A stretch of 64,000 nt of DNA, from contig NW_026527269.1 in NCBI RefSeq assembly GCF_022682495.2, positions 372,001 to 436,000 on the forward strand, read 5' to 3'. The position numbers were made by a program, and so were the translations under genes. Source of the DNA: Desmodus rotundus. Taxonomy: Eukaryota > Chordata > Mammalia > Chiroptera > Phyllostomidae. The number at the start of each line of letters is the position of its first letter. Position 1 is the stretch's first letter. The notes beneath the pieces were generated by a model that ran no database searches, was not told the DNA's origin, and worked only from the letters and a program-made list of their open reading frames with translations. Below are positions 23,101-36,965 of this stretch, in pieces.

Positions 23101-25207
23101 TCCTGACACACCGCATTCTAGAATGCAGTATCCAAGGCAACCGTATCCTTGGAAACCGTATCCCTGGAAACCGCTTATCTCAGGAGGCAATTGCGCTCAG
23201 AACCCGCACCAAAAGATTCTAGATCCTGACACACCGCATTCTAGAATGCAGTAACCAAGGCAACCGTATCCTTGGAAACCGTATCCTAGGAAACCGCTTA
23301 TCTCAGGAGGCCATTGTGCTCAGAACCCGCACCAGAAGATTCTAGACCCTGACACACCGCATTCTAGAATGCAGTATCCAAGGCAACCGTATCCTTGGAA
23401 ACCGTATCCTAGGAAACCGCTTATCTCAGGAGGCCATTGTGCTCAGAACCCGCACCACAAGATTCTAGATCCTGACACACCGCATTCTAGAATGCAGTAA
23501 CCAAGGCAACCGTATCCTTGGAAACCGTATCCTAGGAAACCGCTTAACTCAGGAGGCCATTGTGCTCAGAACCCGCACCACAAGATTCTAGACCCTGCAA
23601 CACCGCATTCTAGAATGCAGTATCCAAGGCAACCGTATCCTTGGAAACCGTATCCTAGGAAACCGCTTATCTCAGGAGGCCATTGTGCTCAGAACCCGCA
23701 CCACAAGATTCTAGACCCTGACACACCGCATTCTGGAATGCAGTATCCAATGCAACCGTATCCTTGGAAACCGTATCCTAGGAAACCGCTTATCTCAGGA
23801 GGCCATTGTGCTCAGAACCCGCACCACAAGATTCTAGATCCTGACACACCGCATTCTAGAATGCAGTAACCAAGGCAACCGTATCCTTGGAAACCGTATC
23901 CTAGGAAACGGCTTACTCTGGAGGCCATTGTGCTCAGAACCCGCACCACAAGGTTCTAGATCCTGACACACCGCATTCTAGAATGCAGTATCCAAGGCAA
24001 CCGTATCCTTGGAAACCGTATCCTAGGAAACCGCTTATCTCAGGAGGCCATTGTGCTCAGAACCCGCACCACAAGATTCTAGATCCTGACACACAGCATT
24101 CTAGAATGCAGTATCCAAGGCATCCGTATCATTGGAAACCGTATCCTAGTAAACGGCTTACTCTGGAGGCCATTGTGCTCAGAACCAGCACCACAAGATC
24201 CAGATCCTGACACACCGTATTCTAGAATGCAGTATCCAAGGCAACCGTATCCTTGGAAACCTTATCCTAGGAAACCGCTTATCTCAGGAGGCCGTTGTGC
24301 TCAGAACCCGCACCACAAGATTCTAGATCCTGACACACCGCATTCTAGAATGCAGTAACCAAGGCAACCGTATCCTTGGAAACCGTATCCTAGGAAACCG
24401 CTCTTCTCAGGAGGCCATTGTGCTCAGAAACCGCACCACAAGATTCTAGATCCTGACACACCGCATTCTAGAATGCAGTAACCAAGGCAACCGTGTCCTT
24501 GGAAACCGTATCCTATGAAACCGCTTATCTCAGGAGGCCGTTGTGCTCAGAACCCGCACCACAAGATTCTAGATCCTGACACACCGCATTCTAGAATGCA
24601 GTAACCAAGGCAACCGTATCCTTGGAAACCGTATCCTAGGAAACGGCTTACTCTGGAGGCCATTGTGCTCAGAACCCGCACCACAAGATTCTAGATCCTG
24701 ACACACCGCATTCTAGAATGCAGTATCCAAGGCAACCGTATCCTTGGAAACCGTATCCTAGGAAACCGCTTATCTCAGGAGGCCATTGTGCTCAGAACCC
24801 GCACCACAAGGTTCTAGATCCTGACACACCGCATTCTAGAATGCAGTAACCAAGGCAACCGTATCCTTGGAAACCGTATCCTAGGAAACCGCTTATCTCA
24901 GGAGGCCATTGTGCTCAGAACCCGCACCAGAAGATTCTAGACCCTGACACACCGCATTCTAGAATGCAGTATCCAAGGCAACCGTATCATTGGAAACCGT
25001 ATCCTAGGAAACGGCTTACTCTGGAGGCCATTGTGCTCAGAACCCGCAACACAAGATTCCAGATCCTGACACACCGTATTCTAGAATGCAGTATCCAAGG
25101 CAACCGTATCCTTGGATACCTTATCCTAGGAAACCGCTTATCTCAGGAGGCCGTTGTGCTCAGAACCCGCACCACAAGATTCTAGATCCTGACACACCGC
25201 ATTCTAG
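17112..25207 (+). repeat. Higher-order repeat family T (1227, 2453 and 3191 bp units)
   Basis: Successive units start at 17112, 18339, 20792 and 23983. The first three begin with the same CCAACGCCACC monomer; the 23983 unit starts CCAAGGCAACC but follows the same order of variants after it. Each continues with ACACAGCATTC, CCTAGTAAACGG and AGATCCAGATCC. Unit lengths are 1227, 2453 and 3191 bp, close to 10, 20 and 26 monomers. The longer units contain the shorter one plus an inserted piece of module M (from 19687 and from 22141, the latter extended by about six monomers). Unit 18339 has lost GA at the TTCTAGATCC site near 18437. The family therefore grew by nested insertion or unequal exchange, not by clean copying of one unit. 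Confidence 0.85.
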
Positions 25208-28200
25208 AATGCAGTAACCAAGGCAACCGTATCCTTGGAAACCGTATCCTAGGAAACCGCTTATCTCAGGAGGCTATTGTGCTCAGAACCCGCAGCACAA
25301 GATTCTAGATCCTCACACACCGCATTCTAGAATGCAGTATCCAAGGCAACCATATCCTTCCAACCGTATCCTAGGAAACCGCTTATCTCAGGAAGCCATC
25401 GTGCTCAGAACCCGCACCACAAGATTCCAAATCCTGACACACCGCATTCTAGAATGCAGTAACCAAGGCAACCGTATCCTTGGAAACCGTATCCTAGGAA
25501 ACGGCTTACTCTAGAGGCCATTGTGCTCAGAACCCGCACCACAAGATTCCAGATCCTGACACACCGTATTCTAGAATGCAGTATCCAAGGCAACCGTATC
25601 TTTGGAAACCTTATCCTAGGAAACCGCTTATCTCCGGAGGCCATTGTGCTCAGAACCCGCACCACAAGATTCTAGATCCTTACACACCGCATTCTAGAAT
25701 GCAGTATCCAAGGCAACCGTATCCTTTTAAACCTTATCCTAGGAAACCGCTTATCTCAGGAGGCCATTGTGCTCAGAACCCGCACCACAAGATTCTAGAT
25801 CCTGACACACCGCATTCTAGAATGCAGTATCCAAGGCAACCGTATCCTTGGAAACCGTATCCTAGAAAACCACTTATCTCAGGAGGCCATTGTGCTCAGA
25901 ACCCGCACCACAAGATTCTAGATCCTGACACACCGCATTCTAGAATGCAGTATCCAAGGCAACCGTATCCTTGGAAACCGTATCCTAGGAAACCGCTTAT
26001 CTCAGGAGGCCATTGTGCTCAGAAACCGCACCACAAGATTCTAGATCCTGACACACCGCATTCTAGAATGCAGTAACCAAGGCAACCGTATCCTTGGAAA
26101 CCGTATCCTAGGAAACCGCTTATCTCAGGAGGCCATTGTGCTCAGAACCCGCACCACAAGATTCTAGATCCTGACACACCGCATTCTAGAATGCAGTATC
26201 CAAGGCAACCGTATCCTTGGAAACCTTATCCTAGGAAACCGCTTATCTCAGGAGGCCATTGTGCTCAGAACGCGAACCACAAGATTCTAGATCCTGACAC
26301 ACCGCATTCTAGAATGCAGTATCCAAGGCAACCGTATCCTTGGAAACCGTATCCCTGGAAACCGCTTATCTCAGGAGGCAATTGCGCTCAGAACCCGCAC
26401 CAAAAGATTCTAGATCCTGACACACCGCATTCTAGAATGCAGTAACCAAGGCAACCGTATCCTTGGAAACCGTATCCTAGGAAACCGCTTATCTCAGGAG
26501 GCCATTGTGCTCAGAACCCGCACCAGAAGATTCTAGACCCTGACACACCGCATTCTAGAATGCAGTATCCAAGGCAACCGTATCCTTGGAAACCGTATCC
26601 TAGGAAACCGCTTATCTCAGGAGGCCATTGTGCTCAGAACCCGCACCACAAGATTCTAGATCCTGACACACCGCATTCTAGAATGCAGTAACCAAGGCAA
26701 CCGTATCCTTGGAAACCGTATCCTAGGAAACCGCTTAACTCAGGAGGCCATTGTGCTCAGAACCCGCACCACAAGATTCTAGACCCTGCAACACCGCATT
26801 CTAGAATGCAGTATCCAAGGCAACCGTATCCTTGGAAACCGTATCCTAGGAAACCGCTTATCTCAGGAGGCCATTGTGCTCAGAACCCGCACCACAAGAT
26901 TCTAGACCCTGACACACCGCATTCTGGAATGCAGTATCCAATGCAACCGTATCCTTGGAAACCGTATCCTAGGAAACCGCTTATCTCAGGAGGCCATTGT
27001 GCTCAGAACCCGCACCACAAGATTCTAGATCCTGACACACCGCATTCTAGAATGCAGTAACCAAGGCAACCGTATCCTTGGAAACCGTATCCTAGGAAAC
27101 GGCTTACTCTGGAGGCCATTGTGCTCAGAACCCGCACCACAAGGTTCTAGATCCTGACACACCGCATTCTAGAATGCAGTATCCAAGGCAACCGTATCCT
27201 TGGAAACCGTATCCTAGGAAACCGCTTATCTCAGGAGGCCATTGTGCTCAGAACCCGCACCACAAGATTCTAGACCCTGACACACCGCATTCTAGAATGC
27301 AGTATCCAACGCAACCGTATCCTTGGAAACGGTATCCTAGGAAACCGCTTATCTCAGGAGGCCGTTGTGCTCAGAACCCGCACCACAAGATTCTAGATCC
27401 TGACACACCGCATTCTAGAATGCAGTATCCAAGGCAACCGTATCATTGGAAACCGTATCCTAGGAAACGGCTTACTCTGGAGGCCATTGTGCTCAGAACC
27501 CGCAACACAAGATTCCAGATCCTGACACACCGTATTCTAGAATGCAGTATCCAAGGCAACCGTATACTTGCATACCTTATCCTAGGAAACCGCTTATCTC
27601 AGGAGGCCGTTGTGCTCAGAACCCGCACCACAAGATTCTAGATCCTGACACACCGCATTCTAGAATGCAGTAACCAAGGCAACCGTATCCTTGGAAACCG
27701 TATCCTAGGAAACCGCTTATCTCAGGAGGGTATTGTGCTCAGAACCCGCAGCACAAGATTCTAGATCCTCACACACCGCATTCCAGAATGCAGTAACCAA
27801 GGCAACCGTATCCTTGGAAACCGTATCCTAGGAAACGGCTTACTCTGGAGGCCATTGTGCTCAGAACCCGCACCACAAGATTCTAGATCCTGACACACCG
27901 CATTCTAGAATGCAGTATCCAAGGCAACCGTATCCTTGGAAACCGTATCCTAGGAAACCGCTTATCTCAGGAGGCCATTGTGCTCAGAACCCGCACCACA
28001 AGATTCTAGATCCTGACACACCGCATTCTAGAATGCAGTAACCAAGGCAACCGTATCCTTGGAAACCGTATCCTAGGAAACGGCTTACTCTAGAGGCCAT
28101 TGTGCTCAGAACCCGCACCACAAGATTCCAGATCCTGACACACCGTATTCTAGAATGCAGTATCCAAGGCAACCGTATCTTTAGAAACCTTATCCTAGGA

Positions 28201-28768
28201 AACCGCTTATCTCCGGAGGCCATTGTGCTCAGAACCCGCACCACAAGATTCTAGATCCTGACACACCGCATTCTAGAATGCAGTATCCAAGGCAACCGTA
28301 TCCTTGGAAACCTTATCCTAGGAAACCGCTTATCTCAGGATGCCATTGTGCTCAGAACCCGCACCACAAGATTCTAGATCCTGACACACCGCATTCTAGA
28401 ATGCAGTATCCAAGGCAACCGTATCCTTGGAAACCGTATCCTAGGAAACCGCTTATCTCAGGAGGCCATTGTGCTCAGAACCCGCACCACAAGATTCTAG
28501 ATCCTGACACACCGCATTCTAGAATGCAGTATCCAAGGCAACCGTATATTGGAAACCGTATCCTAGGAAACCGCTTATCTCAGGAGGCCATTGTGCTCAG
28601 AAACCGCACCACAAGATTCTAGATCCTGACACACCGCATTCTAGAATGCAGTAACCAAGGCAACCGTATCCTTGGAAACCGTATCCTAGGAAACCGCTTA
28701 TCTCAGGAGGCCATTGTGCTCAGAACCCGCACCACAAGATTCTAGATCCTGACACACCGCATTCTAGA
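25208..28768 (+). repeat. Canonical array with module M, near-identical twin at 59.4-62.9 kb
   Basis: A full module M (from 25332) followed by monomers with rare markers: TACTTGCATACC near 27564, GGAGGGTATTG near 27726, TTTAGAAACC near 28180, GGATGCCATTG near 28337 and GTATATTGG near 28545. Every one of these recurs 34181 bp downstream, and several translated stretches of 100-166 codons are identical between the two places. This points to a very recent duplication. Confidence 0.88.
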
Positions 28769-31700
28769 ATACAGTATCCAAGGCAACCGTATCCTTGGAA
28801 ACCGTATCCTAGGAAACCGCTTATCTCAGGAGGCCATTGTGCTCAGAACGCGAACCACAAGATTTAGATCCTGACACACCGCATTCTAGAATGCAGTATC
28901 CAAGGCAACCGTATCCTTGGAAACCGTATCCTAGGAAACCGCTTATCTCAGGAGGCAATTGCGCTCAGAACCCGCACCACAAGATTCTAGATCCTGACAC
29001 ACCGCATTCTAGAATGCAGTAACCAAGGCAACCGTATCCTTGGAAACCGTATCCTAGGAAACCGCTTATCTCAGGAGGCCATTGTGCTCAGAACCCGCAC
29101 CAGAAGATTCTAGACCCTGACACACCGCATTCTAGAATGCAGTATCCAAGGCAACCGTATCCTTGGAAACCGTATCCTATGAAACCGCTTATCTCAGGAG
29201 GCCATTGTGCTCAGAACCCGCACCACAAGATTCTAGATCCTGACACACCGCATTCTAGAATGCAGTAACCAAGGCAACCGTATCCTTGGAAACCGTATCC
29301 TAGGAAACCGCTTATCTCAGGAGGCCATTGTGCTCAGAACCCGCACCACAAGATTCTAGACCCTGACACACCGCATTCTAGAATGCAGTATCCAAGGCCA
29401 TCGTATCCTTGGAAACCGTATCCTAGGAAACCGCTTATCTCAGGAGGCCATTGTGCTCAGAACCCGCACCACAAGATTCTAGATCCTGACACACAGCATT
29501 CTAGAATGCAGTATCCAAGGCATCCGTATCATTGGAAACCGTATCCTAGTAAACGGCTTACTCTGGAGGCCATTGTGCTCAGAACCAGCACCACAAGATT
29601 CAAGATCCTGACACACCGTATTCTAGAATGCAGTATCCAAGGCAACCGTATCCTTGGAAACCTTATCCTAGGAAACCGCTTATCTCAGGAGGCCGTTGTG
29701 CTCAGAACCCGCACCACAAGATTCTAGATTCTGACACACCGCATTGTAGAATGCAGTAACCAAGGCAACCGTATCCTTGGAAACCGTATCCTAGGAAACC
29801 GCTTATCTCAGGAGGCTATTGTGCTCAGAACCCGCACCACAAGATTCTAGATCCTGACACACCGCATTCTAGAATGCAGTAACCAAGGCAACCGTATCCT
29901 TGGAAACCGTATCCTAGGAAACCGCTCTTCTCAGGAGGCCATTGTGCTCAGAACCCGCACCACAAGATTCTAGATCCTGACACACCGCATTCTAGAATGC
30001 AGTAACCAAGGCAACCGTGTCCTTGGAAACCGTATCCTATGAAACCGCTTATCTCAGGAGGCCGTTGTGCTCAGAACCCGCACCACAAGATTCTAGATTC
30101 TGACACACCGCATTCTAGAATGCAGTAACCAAGGCAACCGTATCCTTGGAAACCGTATCCTAGGAAACCGCTTATCTCAGGAGGCTATTGTGCTCAGAAC
30201 CCGCACCACAAGATTCTAGATCCTGACACACCGCATTCTAGAATGCAGTAACCAAGGCAACCGTATCCTTGGAAACCGTATCCTAGGAAACCGCTCTTCT
30301 CAGGAGGCCATTGTGCTCAGAACCCGCACCACAAGATTCTAGATCCTGACACACCGCATTCTAGAATGCAGTATCCAAGGCAACCGTATATTGGAAACCG
30401 TATCCTAGGAAACCGCTTATCTCAGGAGGCCATTGTGCTCAGAAACCGCACCACAAGATTCTAGATCCTGACACACCGCATTCTAGAATGCAGTAACCAA
30501 GGCAACCGTATCCTTGGAAACCGTATCCTAGGAAACCGCTTATCTCAGGAGGCCATTGTGCTCAGAACCCGCACCACAAGATTCTAGATCCTGACACACC
30601 GCATTCTAGAATACAGTATCCAAGGCAACCGTATCCTTGGAAACCGTATCCTAGGAAACCGCTTATCTCAGGAGGCCATTGTGCTCAGAACGCGAACCAC
30701 AAGATTTAGATCCTGACACACCGCATTCTAGAATGCAGTATCCAAGGCAACCGTATCCTTGGAAACCGTATCCTAGGAAACCGCTTATCTCAGGAGGCAA
30801 TTGCGCTCAGAACCCGCACCACAAGATTCTAGATCCTGACACACCGCATTCTAGAATGCAGTAACCAAGGCAACCGTATCCTTGGAAACCGTATCCTAGG
30901 AAACCGCTTATCTCAGGAGGCCATTGTGCTCAGAACCCGCACCAGAAGATTCTAGACCCTGACACACCGCATTCTAGAATGCAGTATCCAAGGCAACCGT
31001 ATCCTTGGAAACCGTATCCTATGAAACCGCTTATCTCAGGAGGCCATTGTGCTCAGAACCCGCACCACAAGATTCTAGATCCTGACACACCGCATTCTAG
31101 AATGCAGTAACCAAGGCAACCGTATCCTTGGAAACCGTATCCTAGGAAACCGCTTATCTCAGGAGGCCATTGTGCTCAGAACCCGCACCACAAGATTCTA
31201 GACCCTGACACACCGCATTCTAGAATGCAGTATCCAAGGCCATCGTATCCTTGGAAACCGTATCCTAGGAAACCGCTTATCTCAGGAGGCCATTGTGCTC
31301 AGAACCCGCACCACAAGATTCTAGATCCTGACACACAGCATTCTAGAATGCAGTATCCAAGGCATCCGTATCATTGGAAACCGTATCCTAGTAAACGGCT
31401 TACTCTGGAGGCCATTGTGCTCAGAACCAGCACCACAAGATTCCAGATCCTGACACACCGTATTCTAGAATGCAGTATCCAAGGCAACCGTATCCTTGGA
31501 AACCTTATCCTAGGAAACCGCTTATCTCAGGAGGCCGTTGTGCTCAGAACCCGCACCACAAGATTCTAGATTCTGACACACCGCATTCTAGAATGCAGTA
31601 ACCAAGGCAACCGTATCCTTGGAAACCGTATCCTAGGAAACCGCTTATCTCAGGAGGCTATTGTGCTCAGAACCCGCACCACAAGATTCTAGATCCTGAC

Positions 31701-34700
31701 ACACCGCATTCTAGAATGCAGTAACCAAGGCAACCGTATCCTTGGAAACCGTATCCTAGGAAACCGCTTATCTCAGGAGGCCATTGTGCTCAGAACCCGC
31801 ACCAGAAGATTCTAGACCCTGACACACCGCATTCTAGAATGCAGTATCCAAGGCAACCGTATCCTTGGAAACCGTATCCTATGAAACCGCTTATCTCAGG
31901 AGGCCATTGTGCTCAGAACCCGCACCACAAGATTCTAGATCCTGACACACCGCATTCTAGAATGCAGTAACCAAGGCAACCGTATCCTTGGAAACCGTAT
32001 CCTAGGAAACCGCTTATCTCAGGAGGCCATTGTGCTCAGAACCCGCACCACAAGATTCTAGACCCTGACACACCGCATTCTAGAATGCAGTATCCAAGGC
32101 CACCGTATCCTTGGAAACCGTATCCTAGGAAACCGCTTATCTCAGGAGGCCATAGTGCTCAGAACCCGCACCACAAGATTCTAGATCCTGACACACAGCA
32201 TTCTAGAATGCAGTATCCAAGGCATCCGTATCATTGGAAACCGTATCCTAGTAAACGGCTTACTCTGGAGGCCATTGTGCTCAGAACCAGCACCACAAGA
32301 TCCAGATCCTGACACACCGTATTCTAGAATGCAGTATCCAAGGCAACCGTATCCTTGGAAACCTTATCCTAGGAAACCGCTTATCTCAGGAGGCCGTTGT
32401 GCTCAGAACCCGCACCACAAGATTCTAGATTCTGACACACCGCATTCTAGAATGCAGTAACCAAGGCAACCGTATCCTTGGAAACCGTATCCTAGGAAAC
32501 CGCTTATCTCAGGAGGCTATTGTGCTCAGAACCCGCACCACAAGATTCTAGATCCTGACACACCGCATTCTAGAATGCAGTAACCAAGGCAACCGTATCC
32601 TTGGAAACCGTATCCTAGGAAACCGCTCTTCTCAGGAGGCCATTGTGCTCAGAACCCGCACCACAAGATTCTAGATCCTGACACACCGCATTCTAGAATG
32701 CAGTAACCAAGGCAACCGTGTCCTTGGAAACCGTATCCTATGAAACCGCTTATCTCAGGAGGCCGTTGTGCTCAGAACCCGCACCACAAGATTCTAGATT
32801 CTGACACACCGCATTCTAGAATGCAGTAACCAAGGCAACCGTATCCTTGGAAACCGTATCCTAGGAAACCGCTTATCTCAGGAGGCTATTGTGCTCAGAA
32901 CCCGCACCACAAGATTCTAGATCCTGACACACCGCATTCTAGAATGCAGTAACCAAGGCAACCGTATCCTTGGAAACCGTATCCTAGGAAACCGCTCTTC
33001 TCAAGAGGCCATTGTGCTCAGAACCCGCACCACAAGATTCTAGATCCTGACACACCGCATTCTAGAATGCAGTATCCAAGGCAACCGTATATTGGAAACC
33101 GTATCCTAGGAAACCGCTTATCTCAGGAGGCCATTGTGCTCAGAAACCGCACCACAAGATTCTAGATCCTGACACACCGCATTCTAGAATGCAGTAACCA
33201 AGGCAACCGTATCCTTGGAAACCGTATCCTAGGAAACCGCTTATCTCAGGAGGCCATTGTGCTCAGAACCCGCACCACAAGATTCTAGATCCTGACACAC
33301 CGCATTCTAGAATACAGTATCCAAGGCAACCGTATCCTTGGAAACCGTATCCTAGGAAACCGCTTATCTCAGGAGGCCATTGTGCTCAGAACGCGAACCA
33401 CAAGATTTAGATCCTGACACACCGCATTCTAGAATGCAGTATCCAAGGCAACCGTATCCTTGGAAACCGTATCCTAGGAAACCGCTTATCTCAGGAGGCA
33501 ATTGCGCTCAGAACCCGCACCACAAGATTCTAGATCCTGACACACCGCATTCTAGAATGCAGTAACCAAGGCAACCGTATCCTTGGAAACCGTATCCTAG
33601 GAAACCGCTTATCTCAGGAGGCCATTGTGCTCAGAACCCGCACGAGAAGATTCTAGACCCTGACACACCGCATTCTAGAATGCAGTATCCAAGGCAACCG
33701 TATCCTTGGAAACCGTATCCTATGAAACCGCTTATCTCAGGAGGCCATTGTGCTCAGAACCCGCACCACAAGATTCTAGATCCTGACACACCGCATTCTA
33801 GAATGCAGTAACCAAGGCAACCGTATCCTTGGAAACCGTATCCTAGGAAACCGCTTATCTCAGGAGGCCATTGTGCTCAGAACCCGCACCACAAGATTCT
33901 AGACCCTGACACACCGCATTCTAGAATGCAGTATCCAAGGCCATCGTATACTTGGAAACCGTATCCTAGGAAACCGCTTATCTCAGGAGGCCATTGTGCT
34001 CAGAACCCGCACCACAAGATTCTAGATCCTGACACACAGCATTCTAGAATGCAGTATCCAAGGCATCCGTATCATTGGAAACCGTATCCTAGTAAACGGC
34101 TTACTCTGGAGGCCATTGTGCTCAGAACCAGCACCACAAGATTCCAGATCCTGACACACCGTATTCTAGAATGCAGTATCCAAGGCAACCGTATCCTTGG
34201 AAACCTTATCCTAGGAAACCGCTTACTCAGGAGGCCGTTGTGCTCAGAACCCGCACCACAAGATTCTAGATTCTGACACACCGCATTCTAGAATGCAGTA
34301 ACCAAGGCAACCGTATCCTTGGAAACCGTATCCTAGGAAACCGCTTATCTCAGGAGGCTATTGTGCTCAGAACCCGCACCACAAGATTCTAGATCCTGAC
34401 ACACCGCATTCTAGAATGCAGTAACCAAGGCAACCGTATCCTTGGAAACCGTATCCTAGGAAACCGCTCTTCTCAGGAGGCCATTGTGCTCAGAACCCGC
34501 ACCACAAGATTCTAGATCCTGACACACCGCATTCTAGAATGCAGTAACCAAGGCAACCGTGTCCTTGGAAACCGTATCCTATGAAACCGCTTATCTCAGG
34601 AGGCCGTTGTGCTCAGAACCCGCACCACAAGATTCTAGATCCTGACACACCGCATTCTAGAATGCAGTAACCAAGGCAACCGTATCCTTGGAAACCGTAT

Positions 34701-34784
34701 CCTAGGAAACCGCTTATCTCAGGAGGCCATTGTGCTCAGAACCCGCACCACAAGATTCTAGATCCTGACACACCGCATTCTAGA

Positions 34785-34892
34785 ATACAGTATCCAAGGC
34801 AACCGTATCCTAGGAAACCGCTTATCTCAGGAGGCCATTGTGCTCAGAACGCGAACCACAAGATTTAGATCCTGACACACCGCATTCTAGAA
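34785..34892 (+). repeat. 108-bp monomer lacking one 15-bp sub-repeat
   Basis: After ATACAG (34785-34790) and the first sub-repeat (34791-34805) the sequence goes straight to TATCCTAGGAAACCG (34806-34820). The CCTTGG sub-repeat is cleanly missing. The monomer also carries the 1-bp TTTAGATCC deletion, so it is about 107-108 bp. The 7-bp inverted repeat is lost here. Confidence 0.85.
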
Positions 34893-36857
34893 TGCAGTAT
34901 CCAAGGCAACCGTATCCTTGGAAACCGTATCCTAGGAAACCGCTTATCTCAGGAGGCAATTGCGCTCAGAACCCGCACCACAAGATTCTAGATCCTGACA
35001 CACCGCATTCTAGAATGCAGTAACCAAGGCAACCGTATTCTTGGAAACCTTATCCTAGGAAACCGCTTATCTCAGGAGGCCATTGTGCTCAGAACCCGCA
35101 CCAGAAGATTCTAGACCCTGACACACCGCATTCTAGAATGCAGTATCCAAGGCAACCGTATCCTTGGAAACCGTATCCTATGAAACCGCTTATCTCAGGA
35201 GGCCATTGTGCTCAGAACCCGCACCACAAGATTCTAGATCCTGACACACCGCATTCTAGAATGCAGTAACCAAGGCAACCGTATCCTTGGAAACCGTATC
35301 CTAGGAAACCGCTTATCTCAGGAGGCCATTGTGCTCAGAACCCGCACCACAAGATTCTAGATCCTGACACACCGCATTCTAGAATACAGTATCCAAGGCA
35401 ACCGTATCCTTGGAAACCGTATCCTAGGAAACCGCTTATCTCAGGAGGCCATTGTGCTCAGAACGCGAACCACAAGATTTAGATCCTGACACACCGCATT
35501 CTAGAATGCAGTATCCAAGGCAACCGTATCCTTGGAAACCGTATCCTAGGAAACCGCTTATCTCAGGAGGCAATTGCGCTCAGAACCCGCACCACAAGAT
35601 TCTAGATCCTGACACACCGCATTCTAGAATGCAGTAACCAAGGCAACCGTATCCTTGGAAACCGTATCCTAGGAAACCGCTTATCTCAGGAGGCCATTGT
35701 GCTCAGAACCCGCACGAGAAGATTCTAGACCCTGACACACCGCATTCTAGAATGCAGTATCCAAGGCAACCGTATCCTTGGAAACCGTATCCTATGAAAC
35801 CGCTTATCTCAGGAGGCCATTGTGCTCAGAACCCGCACCACAAGATTCTAGATCCTGACACACCGCATTCTAGAATGCAGTAACCAAGGCAACCGTATCC
35901 TTGGAAACCGTATCCTAGGAAACCGCTTATCTCAGGAGGCCATTGTGCTCAGAACCCGCACCACAAGATTCTAGACCCTGACACACCGCATTCTAGAATG
36001 CAGTATCCAAGGCCATCGTATACTTGGAAACCGTATCCTAGGAAACCGCTTATCTCAGGAGGCCATTGTGCTCAGAACCCGCACCACAAGATTCTAGATC
36101 CTGACACACAGCATTCTAGAATGCAGTATCCAAGGCATCCGTATCATTGGAAACCGTATCCTAGTAAACGGCTTACTCTGGAGGCCATTGTGCTCAGAAC
36201 CAGCACCACAAGATTCCAGATCCTGACACACCGTATTCTAGAATGCAGTATCCAAGGCAACCGTATCCTTGGAAACCTTATCCTAGGAAACCGCTTATCT
36301 CAGGAGGCCGTTGTGCTCAGAACCCGCACCACAAGATTCTAGATTCTGACACACCGCATTCTAGAATGCAGTAACCAAGGCAACCGTATCCTTGGAAACC
36401 GTATCCTAGGAAACCGCTTATCTCAGGAGGCTATTGTGCTCAGAACCCGCACCACAAGATTCTAGATCCTGACACACCGCATTCTAGAATGCAGTAACCA
36501 AGGCAACCGTATCCTTGGAAACCGTATCCTAGGAAACCGCTCTTCTCAGGAGGCCATTGTGCTCAGAACCCGCACCACAAGATTCTAGATCCTGACACAC
36601 CGCATTCTAGAATGCAGTAACCAAGGCAACCGTGTCCTTGGAAACCGTATCCTATGAAACCGCTTATCTCAGGAGGCCGTTGTGCTCAGAACCCGCACCA
36701 CAAGATTCTAGATCCTGACACACCGCATTCTAGAATGCAGTAACCAAGGCAACCGTATCCTTGGAAACCGTATCCTAGGAAACCGCTTATCTCAGGAGGC
36801 CATTGTGCTCAGAACCCGCACCACAAGATTCTAGATCCTGACACACCGCATTCTAGA

Positions 36858-36965
36858 ATACAGTATCCAAGGCAACCGTATCCTAGGAAACCGCTTATCT
36901 CAGGAGGCCATTGTGCTCAGAACGCGAACCACAAGATTTAGATCCTGACACACCGCATTCTAGAA
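36858..36965 (+). repeat. 108-bp monomer lacking one 15-bp sub-repeat, second copy
   Basis: Same clean loss of the CCTTGG sub-repeat as at 34785: ATACAG, the first sub-repeat (36864-36878), then TATCCTAGGAAACCG from 36879. It sits at the same place in the S unit, so it was copied with the unit and did not arise independently. Confidence 0.83.
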
